This document shows, piece by piece, positions 1 through 5,499 of a DNA stretch of 9,200 bases. The notes beneath the pieces were generated by a model. It had not been told where the DNA came from, ran no database searches, and saw only the letters and a list, made by a program, of their open reading frames with translations. Numbering within the stretch: position 1 is the stretch's first letter; each line of letters begins with the position of its first letter. The stretch is from Clostridia bacterium (GTDB taxonomy: Bacteria > Bacillota > Sulfobacillia > SLMV01): assembly GCA_007133365.1 (NCBI GenBank), contig SLMV01000220.1, positions 1 through 9,200 on the forward strand, read 5' to 3'. The position numbers and the translations under genes are program-made.

Positions 1-1043
1 CGATACACACCTGGCGTCACCTGGATTTCTTTCAACATCGGGCCTACCTTCACGCCCGGGTACCGCGGGTACAGTGCTCTGGGGGATGTGGTATACGGAA
101 GGTCGCGGTTCCCTGGTCGCGACCGGGCAGCGGGTTCACGTTATTGTTTGAGGCCTTCATTATGACCTTGGCCCGGGAGATGCCGGTAGCCGCCATCGGT
201 GCTCTGGTTGACGAGTACGACACCCGCATCTGGCGAGTCATTCACCACTACGTGGAAAGCGCCCGTGATGAGGCGGATCACTCTGAGGTAAGGCAGGTGG
301 CGGTGGACGAGACGGCCAGCCGGCGCGGACACCATTACATCAGCCTGTTTTTCGACCTAGGGTCCAAACGCTTGCTCTATGGCGTTGAGGGTCGCGGTAT
401 GGGGGCGGTTGCGGCCTTTTCCGAAGATCTACAGGCTCATGGTGGGGATCCCCTGGTGATCGAACAGGTATGTTGTGACATGTCCCCAGCCTACATCCAG
501 GGGATGGATACCCATTTCCCGGATGCCCAGATCACCTTTGACCGGTTTCACATCATGAAACTCATGGGCCACGCGGTGGATCAGGTACGTCGAGAGGAAG
601 CCCGGGAAACCAACCTTCTGCGGCGAACCCGCTATCACTGGCTGAAGAATCCGGAGAAGCTCACCCGGGTTCAGAGGGAGACTCTGAGCGCTTTAAGCAA
701 ACACAACCTGAAGACCGCCCGCGCCTACCAGATCAGGCTGACCCTGCGGGAGTTCTTCGAGCAGCCCGATCGCCGTTCGGGGGAGGCGTTTTTGAAGCGG
801 TGGTACTTCTGGGCGACACATAGTCGCCTGGCTCCAGTGATTGAGGCCGCCCGGACCATCAAACGGCATTGGGAAGGTGTGTTGAACTGGTTTGCGGGTC
901 GACTCAATACCGGGTTGTTGGAGGGGATCAATAGTCTCGTCCAAGCAGCCAAGGCTAGGGCCAGAGGCTATCGCACCAACCGGAATCTCATCACCATGGC
1001 TTACCTCATCGCTGGCAAACTTGAATATGGATTACCCATTTGA
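1..1043 (+). CDS. ISL3-family transposase, 5'-truncated by window edge
   Basis: This is a DDE transposase that would move an ISL3-type insertion sequence by acting on its terminal inverted repeats. The reading frame is open from position 3, so the TTG at 144 is not the true start and the N-terminus lies outside the window. The first residues carry the tail of the family's N-terminal zinc-finger region (a C-x3-C pair near nt 72-86, then a basic GIRKVAVPW segment). The DDE core is visible: Asp in VAVDETASRRG (nt 306-308), Asp in VCCDMSPAYIQG (nt 477-479), followed by the family-typical TFDRFHIMKL, and Glu in GLLEGINSLVQ (nt 921-923), followed by KARARGYRTNRN. The C-terminus ends normally at TGA 1041-1043, and no frameshift is seen within the visible part. 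Family assignment is strong; whether the whole element is intact cannot be judged. Confidence 0.93.
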   Translation, partial: IHTWRHLDFFQHRAYLHARVPRVQCSGGCGIRKVAVPWSRPGSGFTLLFEAFIMTLAREMPVAAIGALVDEYDTRIWRVIHHYVESARDEADHSEVRQVAVDETASRRGHHYISLFFDLGSKRLLYGVEGRGMGAVAAFSEDLQAHGGDPLVIEQVCCDMSPAYIQGMDTHFPDAQITFDRFHIMKLMGHAVDQVRREEARETNLLRRTRYHWLKNPEKLTRVQRETLSALSKHNLKTARAYQIRLTLREFFEQPDRRSGEAFLKRWYFWATHSRLAPVIEAARTIKRHWEGVLNWFAGRLNTGLLEGINSLVQAAKARARGYRTNRNLITMAYLIAGKLEYGLPI

Positions 1044-1057
1044 AACAGTGAGGAACC
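1035..1057 (+). repeat. Putative right terminal inverted repeat of the ISL3 element
   Basis: The segment spans the transposase stop codon and ends GAGGAACC. Read inward from the outside it begins GGTTCCTCACTGTTTC. ISL3-family elements commonly end just after the transposase stop with ends starting GG-pyrimidine-rich, so the element may end near 1057. The matching left end is outside the window, so neither the exact boundary nor the 8-bp target duplication typical of the family can be confirmed. Confidence 0.35.
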
Positions 1058-1505
1058 ATGTTTTTCCTTCAATAAACCGTTATAGTTAAATTGCATCGTA
1101 CGAAATACATAATTTCGTCGTTTGTCCAGGTGCTTACAACCCCGCTCATTACCCAAGACAGCGCCTATTCTTTGAATATGTTCGAGTCGTATGGATAAAA
1201 AAATTGCGAAAGGGAACGGCCCGATTCATTAAAACCTTTGCTGTGTTAAATGTCCAAATTGTTTATCAAATCCTTACACTCAACTGAGCGCCTACCACCC
1301 GCGCCAACGATCATCACGTTGGCTCAACCTATTAAATCTTTTACCGAGAAGGCTCCATTTTCTTATTCGAACAACGATCCGGCAGGCGATGATCGCCCTC
1401 AGCACCCCCCTGCCGGTCCCAATCGTATCCACATTTCGCCAAAGCCCTGATGTTGGTCCTCATCACCACGGCCTCCGACCCGGCCGGCGATCCGACAACC
1501 CTTTG
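1058..1505. other. Gene-free gap with hairpins
   Basis: I see no supported gene here. The only open frame of note (1250-1450, plus) has no ribosome-binding site, and its Pro/Ser/Asn-rich product resembles no family. Structures seen are a 7-bp hairpin at 1100-1118 (arms ACGAAAT/ATTTCGT, 5-nt loop), which could weakly end transposase transcripts; a 7-bp hairpin at 1303-1323 (arms GCCAACG/CGTTGGC, 7-nt loop); the larger G+C-rich inverted repeat at 1379-1416, listed separately; and an 8-bp palindrome CCGGCCGG near 1479-1486. Confidence 0.5.
1379..1416. repeat. Inverted repeat with 8-bp perfect arms and an inner hairpin
   Basis: Perfect arms CCGGCAGG (1379-1386) and CCTGCCGG (1409-1416) enclose 22 nt. 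That interval and the left arm also contain an alternative inner hairpin, GCGAT-G-ATCGC (1386-1396). The structure lies about 90 nt downstream of the minus-strand lipoprotein gene and may be a 3' stem for that mRNA. It has no T-run on either side, so I do not call an intrinsic terminator. Confidence 0.45.
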
Positions 1506-2351
1506 TTAGCGGGGCACCACCGTTAGCACTTCCATGCTAAACCCAAAATCCTGGCCCTCCGCACCTTCTAGACTGGTCCATTCAACGAGCATCTGAAAAT
1601 CACCGAAATCTCCCAGCCCCCACCTTAGTTTGGCCTCCCTGCCTTCCGGCGCCCAGGGAGGACCCACCGTCAATTCGATACGCGTCACATCGGCTTGCGA
1701 CGGACCAAATGATTCTCGTCCGGTCTCGAGGATTTGCCAGTCCCAGCCATATCCAGTTCCCCGGATAATGTCCTCGGGATCAAACTGCTCCGCCATCATA
1801 AACGGCCAAAAGATACTCATGAGAAGCCCCTCAAACATCATACTCATCTCATCGGGGATTTCTTCCCCATCTATTTCCGCCCGGATCACTTCCCCATCAT
1901 CCCGAGCCCAAAACCTCAATTCCTGGCCGTCAAAATCAATGAGAATACGATTGACTTGGACACCTTCAACCTGCTCCATGCCCTCATGCTGATAGCTCGC
2001 CGTCTCCACCCGCTCGGACCCGGTCCGCCCGGACGTCATCCAGCGCCACTCCAACCGCTCAAACATGCCAAGTAGATCCGCTAACTCGCTGGGATTTTGC
2101 CAGTCGTCAAGCGCGACGGCGGCCTCCTCGTCCTCAGTCTTAACGTCAGCCGGATCCGGTTCAGATTCCGCTTCATCGCGATCGTCTTCGTCGTGGATAA
2201 CGGTGGGGAGTCCCTCCGACACGGTGTCCGTCACTTGTTCCACAACGTCCTCCACCGTCGAACGAATAAACCCACAAGCCGTAAAACTAACTGCTACGAT
2301 GACGAGCAACAAAGCGCTGATGAAGCGTCGTCCTCCAATATGACTGTGCAT
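1506..2351 (-). CDS. Acidic lipoprotein of unknown function
   Basis: The 281-residue product starts with a type II signal peptide: a basic N-region (GGRR, residues 6-9), a hydrophobic stretch (10-23) and a lipobox-like FTAC with the lipidated Cys at about residue 26. It should therefore be anchored to the outer face of the membrane. A short helix-prone region (about 27-50) leads into a strongly Asp/Glu-rich linker (about 52-80), then a C-terminal domain of roughly 190 residues that is also acidic and rich in aromatic residues, with WEWRWM-like and DWQILETGRESFG-like segments. The ATG at 2351 is supported by AGGAGG on the minus strand (2357-2362), 5 nt upstream. It is monocistronic in this window, divergent from the PadR operon and facing the transposase end. 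I do not recognise the C-terminal domain. It could be a substrate-binding or envelope-stress lipoprotein, but nothing shows this. Confidence 0.85.
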   Translation of the reverse strand: MHSHIGGRRFISALLLVIVAVSFTACGFIRSTVEDVVEQVTDTVSEGLPTVIHDEDDRDEAESEPDPADVKTEDEEAAVALDDWQNPSELADLLGMFERLEWRWMTSGRTGSERVETASYQHEGMEQVEGVQVNRILIDFDGQELRFWARDDGEVIRAEIDGEEIPDEMSMMFEGLLMSIFWPFMMAEQFDPEDIIRGTGYGWDWQILETGRESFGPSQADVTRIELTVGPPWAPEGREAKLRWGLGDFGDFQMLVEWTSLEGAEGQDFGFSMEVLTVVPR

Positions 2352-2848
2352 TTATGCCTCCTAACAAATGACATCTCGTGATCCATGCGCTTCCATTAGC
2401 ATCATCTTCACGGGTGTCTTTTCAACAGAAAATCTTCTGTGCCACCCTCCTGGTTGAACGCCATATCACGATAGCCCCCTCCAATAACGATTCGTGATGA
2501 AAACGCCCGGTTGGCGTCAAACGTCCCATCTTGGACGTATTCTTTGGTGCCCTTGAGTTCGCATCTTCGGTATTCAACGTCCAAGCATTTTAGCGCGACC
2601 GGATGATGATTATTTGGCGATGCTTTTGGGGAATTCCTTCCTAAGACAGGGGCCTCATCCCGTTATTTCGATATCGTTTTCGTTCTTCGACACGAAAAGA
2701 ACATGTGGCTTTAATCGGTCATCAGTTTACCTGATGCCCCGGACTCGCAAAAGACGGATGACTGGAACCCGGTCCCCCACCGCGAATTGACGATCCAATG
2801 ATCCCCTGGCTCAGGATTTATTCCGAGCACCGTCTGAGGTCCATTTCC
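2352..2848. other. Divergent intergenic region with repeated TCGTGAT heptamers and several inverted repeats
   Basis: No gene is supported here. The heptamer TCGTGAT occurs at 2376-2382 and 2492-2498 on plus and at 2465-2471 on minus; the two plus copies share the pattern TCGTGAT-N5-CGC. Inverted repeats seen are ACAGAA-N4-TTCTGT (2425-2440), CTTGGACGT (2530-2538) with ACGTCCAAG (2577-2585), ACGTCC-N6-GGACGT (2521-2538), the alternative overlapping pairs TTTTCG/CGAAAA and GTTCTT/AAGAAC (2677-2702), and CATCAG-N5-CTGATG (2720-2736). On minus, a weak -35-like TTGAAA lies next to the 2425-2440 palindrome, with no convincing -10. The stretch probably holds control sites for the divergent genes and perhaps a decayed element. 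Confidence 0.4.
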
Positions 2849-2877
2849 TTGACTTTGCAAAAATTCACTGGTATAAG
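2849..2877 (+). promoter_or_regulatory. Sigma-A type promoter of the PadR / CC-peptide / permease operon
   Basis: A -35 TTGACT (2849-2854) and a -10 TATAAG (2872-2877) are separated by exactly 17 nt, close to the housekeeping consensus. Transcription would start near 2884, leaving about a 43-nt leader before the PadR start. A short inverted repeat, GGTAT (2870-2874) and ATACC (2891-2895), has centres two helical turns apart and covers the -10 and start point. This is a plausible but weak operator for autorepression by the PadR protein. It lacks the ATGT-N8-ACAT form common for the family. Confidence 0.72.
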
Positions 2878-2926
2878 GATTGTAGGGTTAATACCTATTG
2901 TCCTCAACCTATTAAGGGGGATCCTT

Positions 2927-3304
2927 ATGGGAACGCAATATCTGAGTCAAAGTTACTGGAACGGTCTCATCAAAATGAGTCTGACCAAACTGTTCGTTTT
3001 TCGCGCATTGTACGAATGCTCGCTTCATGGATACGCGCTCAGCCGTAGAGTTGCTGAATTGACGGCGGGTTGCTGTTCACCCACCGAAAGCACCCTCTAT
3101 ACCACTTTGCACGAATTGGAAGCGGAAGGTTATGTCACCTGCAAGAAGCACCGCGTCGGGGGTCGCATTCGAAAGGTCTACACGCTCACCGAAAAAGGCA
3201 TTCAGGCATTTAAAACCGGGTTAGATGCCTGGGAAGACACCGCCCGGGCACTGCTTGCAGCAAGCGATCTCATCGCTTCTTCATCAGGTAGTCAGGATGA
3301 GTAA
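2927..3304 (+). CDS. PadR-family transcriptional regulator with a Cys-Cys pair
   Basis: This 125-residue protein is a winged-helix DNA-binding regulator, normally a dimeric repressor of nearby efflux genes. The core is recognisable: KLFVFRALYECSLHGYALSR (helices 1-2), SPTESTLYTTLHELEAEGYV (recognition helix), then the wing and RKVYTLTEKG, followed by a short C-terminal dimerisation helix. The frame stays open upstream to an ATG at 2798. I chose ATG 2927 because AAGGGGG (2914-2920) lies 6 nt before it and because the 2798 start would precede the promoter. It has four cysteines: 31, the vicinal pair 49-50 just before the recognition helix, and 72 at the start of the wing. That arrangement is unlike typical PadR proteins and suggests thiol-based metal or metalloid sensing (inference). 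It is the first gene of an operon, 18 nt ahead of the CC-peptide. Confidence 0.9.
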   Translation: MGTQYLSQSYWNGLIKMSLTKLFVFRALYECSLHGYALSRRVAELTAGCCSPTESTLYTTLHELEAEGYVTCKKHRVGGRIRKVYTLTEKGIQAFKTGLDAWEDTARALLAASDLIASSSGSQDE

Positions 3305-3322
3305 AGGAAAGGGAGGATTCAA

Positions 3323-3490
3323 ATGATCAAGCGCGTGTTGGGTTATCTAAAAAAACATGCAGAAAATGCCGCCCAAGGCGGAGGCTGCTGCCGAACGACC
3401 CAATATATCAACGCCTTAGAGGATGACTCCGACTTGGCCGCGGCCTGTTGTTCTCAGCACGACGAGACGAAAACCGATGAAACATCTTAA
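3323..3490 (+). CDS. 55-residue peptide with two Cys-Cys pairs
   Basis: This small gene lies between the regulator and the permease. It starts at ATG 3323 behind a strong GGGAGG site (3311-3316, 6-nt spacing) and ends at TAA 3488-3490. The product has a basic, amphipathic N-terminus (MIKRVLGYLKKHAENAA), then GGGCCRT with Cys 22-23, an acidic middle, AAACCSQ with Cys 42-43, and a hydrophilic Asp/Glu/Thr tail. There is no signal peptide or membrane span, so it should be cytosolic. The second pair (A-A-A-C-C-S) resembles the permease loop motif (A-S-A-C-C-E). I infer a small metal- or metalloid-binding carrier or sequestering peptide that serves the permease. I recognise no named family. The tight operon position, good ribosome-binding site and patterned cysteines make it a real gene in my view. 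Confidence 0.8.
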   Translation: MIKRVLGYLKKHAENAAQGGGCCRTTQYINALEDDSDLAAACCSQHDETKTDETS

Positions 3491-3521
3491 ATAACGAAAA
3501 GAAAGTCAAGGTGTGCGCTTT

Positions 3522-4526
3522 ATGGCAGAACTTATCCCTATTATCACCGACATTCTCCTAAGCGCCGGGGCAATGGCGCTACGGATGGGACCCTACCTCG
3601 TGCTCGGCCTCATCATCGCAGCGGCACTGGGTAACTTTGGGCCCTCCGAAAAACTTCATCGGCTCATGACTACCCACGGGTTGTTGGCGATTGCGGTAGC
3701 CTCCATTGCCGCGGTGACCACGCCGCTTTGCTCCTGTACTACCGTTTCCATCATGATTCCTCTATTAGCCGCGGGTGTCCCCTGGGGCCCCATCTTTTCC
3801 TGGCTCATTGCCTCGCCGATCATCAGTCCCACAGGTTTCATCCTTATCGGTGGTACGCTGGGTTGGCCCCTCGCGTTCGCCAAAGTCCTGACCGGTCTGA
3901 CCATGGGGATTGGTGGCGGGATCTTGGCCAATCGTTTGCAAAAGACCGGATTTTTGGCCCATCAATCGCGCGTCCCGGTGGCCGCCGGTATCAGCGAAGC
4001 AAATTCGCCGGCCATGTCGGACCCGACCTCGCAGGAGGAAGCAGGAGCGATTGCGAGCGCCTGCTGCGAAACCGCCGAAAATCTCGCCCATTCATCTTCG
4101 GGCACACCGGGTGATTCGATTCGTTCGTTCGGAAACGCCCTCTACGGTACCGCCAAAAGCATCGTCCCGATCTTTATTTTGTTTTTGGTGGTGGCCGCCG
4201 CCATTGAACAGTTGGTGCCGACCGCCTGGATCTCCAGTCTATTCGGGGAGGGCCGGATATGGGGAGTCCCGATCGCCGCCCTTCTCGGGGTGCCCCTATA
4301 CACCAATACCGCCAGTGCCGTTCCCCTGGTTTCGTCCTTCATGGGGCTGGGAATGACTTCCGGCGCCGCCCTGGCTTTCATCCTGACCGGACCCGGTACC
4401 TCGCTTCCGGCCATGGGTGCCGTGCTGGTGATTGCCCGGTGGCGTCTTTTGGCCTACTACCTGGCCGTTCTTTTCACCGTTAGCATTCTATTCGCCTTTG
4501 CCTTCGACCTGCTTTTGGCATCATAA
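3522..4526 (+). CDS. YraQ/DUF318-family (ArsP-like) permease
   Basis: A polytopic inner-membrane permease of about 334 residues, of the DUF318/YraQ group that includes the ArsP organoarsenical exporters and Cu/Zn exporters. It has about 8-10 hydrophobic segments in two pseudo-repeated halves. The first half has the signature PLCSCTTVSIMIPLL (Cys70 and Cys72) followed by SWLIASPIISPTGFIL; the second has the equivalent PLYTNTASAVPL followed by AFILTGPGTSLPA. A hydrophilic linker joins the halves and contains an extra vicinal pair, Cys181-182, in AIASACCETAEN. I prefer ATG 3522, which has AAGGTG 8 nt upstream; GTG 3513 in the same frame is possible. It begins 31 nt after the CC-peptide and is probably co-transcribed with PadR. 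Efflux of a thiophilic metal or metalloid is likely from family and context; the actual substrate is not shown. Confidence 0.9.
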   Translation: MAELIPIITDILLSAGAMALRMGPYLVLGLIIAAALGNFGPSEKLHRLMTTHGLLAIAVASIAAVTTPLCSCTTVSIMIPLLAAGVPWGPIFSWLIASPIISPTGFILIGGTLGWPLAFAKVLTGLTMGIGGGILANRLQKTGFLAHQSRVPVAAGISEANSPAMSDPTSQEEAGAIASACCETAENLAHSSSGTPGDSIRSFGNALYGTAKSIVPIFILFLVVAAAIEQLVPTAWISSLFGEGRIWGVPIAALLGVPLYTNTASAVPLVSSFMGLGMTSGAALAFILTGPGTSLPAMGAVLVIARWRLLAYYLAVLFTVSILFAFAFDLLLAS

Positions 4527-4587
4527 CGGTTGATCCTCCACCAAACACCGACGACGCCAGTGCGGGGCCATTGTGCCTCGATCCCAT

Positions 4588-4617
4588 TTAACAACCCAAT
4601 GTCAGCAGTGTTATCAT
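4588..4617 (+). promoter_or_regulatory. Extended -10 promoter before the DUF2284 gene
   Basis: A -35 TTAACA (4588-4593) and a -10 TATCAT (4612-4617) are 18 nt apart, and the -10 carries the extended TG-N element (TG at 4609-4610). Transcription would start near 4624. That places the upstream in-frame ATG at 4616 outside the message and supports the later start at 4685. It suggests the gene can be expressed separately from the permease operon, although read-through is also possible because no terminator is seen after 4526. Confidence 0.5.
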
Positions 4618-4684
4618 GAAAATGCTGATTAACATATCTTCATTAACGTTCGTTCGTCACCCATCGATAGAAAGGGTCCAACTT

Positions 4685-5221
4685 ATGGAAAAACCACGAG
4701 TAGAAGACCGGTTGCGCGAATATGGGTTTGATGATTTTCGTTGGCTTTCGGGGAAAGACATCGTCGTCAATCAATGGGTTCGCTTCAAGTGTCAACTCAT
4801 GTGCCAACGTTACGGCGAAAGTGCGGTGTGTCCTCCCAGCTTACCGTCCATCGCGGCCTGCCGAGAGTTCTTCGCCGAATACGAATCCGCGGTGGTCTTA
4901 CGCAAACAAAAGACGGCCGAGCACCGAGAGCCGGACTCCGTGCTGTTTCGCGAAATCGATGACAACCTCCTTGCTTTGGAACGTGCCGTCTTTCTCGACG
5001 GGTATTACAAGGCGATGGCGCTCCCCATGACCGTGTGCTATCTTTGCCGCGAATGCACCGGTGATCGCACCACCTGCCGACATAAGGACAAAGCTCGACC
5101 GAATCCGGAAGCGCTCGGCGTCGATGTCTTTGCCACAGTGCGAGCGCTCGGGTATCCGGTCGAGGTGCTGAACGATTACGGTGAGACGATGAATCGGTAT
5201 GCCTTACTCCTGGTGGAATAG
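4685..5221 (+). CDS. DUF2284 putative metal-binding protein
   Basis: A soluble protein of 178 residues matching the DUF2284 family, described as predicted metal-binding; its biochemical role is not established. The family pattern is clear: VRFKCQLMCQRYG (Cys36, Cys40), VCPPSLPS (Cys49), Cys59, then LDGYYKAMAL, CYLCRECTGDRTTCRHKDKARP (Cys118, 121, 124, 131) and EALGVDVFATVRALGYPV. The four-cysteine C-terminal cluster could bind an Fe-S cluster or another metal. The frame extends up to ATG 4616, but ATG 4685 has AAAGGG (4671-4676) 8 nt upstream, gives the usual family length and fits the proposed promoter. It follows the permease by 158 nt on the same strand. A cysteine-rich protein here fits a metal- or metalloid-related locus, but its role in transport is inference. 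Confidence 0.88.
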   Translation: MEKPRVEDRLREYGFDDFRWLSGKDIVVNQWVRFKCQLMCQRYGESAVCPPSLPSIAACREFFAEYESAVVLRKQKTAEHREPDSVLFREIDDNLLALERAVFLDGYYKAMALPMTVCYLCRECTGDRTTCRHKDKARPNPEALGVDVFATVRALGYPVEVLNDYGETMNRYALLLVE

Positions 5222-5369
5222 GGATGCTAACGCGTCCATCGCTTTGCCATCACGCCCGGCTCAAAACACAGAACGAAAGGGGCTCGCCCATCGTCAACAC
5301 GAAACATGATGAGCCATCCCCTCTTGATACCGGGCAAACCGGCGGTGGCGGACCTCGGACCGTCAGTTT

Positions 5370-5398
5370 TTGATGAACATATAGGGAGTCCCTTTAAA
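5370..5398 (+). promoter_or_regulatory. Weak candidate promoter with palindrome before the first MFS gene
   Basis: TTGATG (5370-5375) and TTTAAA (5393-5398) are 17 nt apart, a moderate sigma-A match. A perfect 11-bp palindrome AGGGA-G-TCCCT (5383-5393) lies in the spacer and touches the -10, a typical place for a repressor operator. A second -35-like TTGACT at 5453-5458 has no acceptable -10. About 100 nt of leader would precede the gene. Confidence 0.3.
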
Positions 5399-5499
5399 AG
5401 CAAGGATTTAAAGCACCGACGAGGAAGACCGTTCGGACGGATAGTATCGATCTTGACTCCATTGCAAAACCACTGACGCTAAAAAGCAGGAGGATGCTT

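Noticed and set aside
1250..1450. 66-residue plus-strand open frame
   Set aside because: It has no ribosome-binding site and a low-complexity Pro/Ser/Asn-rich product without any motif, and it lies across a strong inverted repeat.
2798..2926. 43-residue N-terminal extension of the PadR gene
   Set aside because: It would start upstream of a well-formed promoter, has no ribosome-binding site and does not resemble the PadR family; ATG 2927 has a good site.
5279..5321. Inverted repeat GGGGCTC / GAGCC-AT-CCCC after the DUF2284 gene as a terminator
   Set aside because: The loop is long, the stem is interrupted and the tail (TCTTGATA) is not a proper T-run, so I did not call a terminator.
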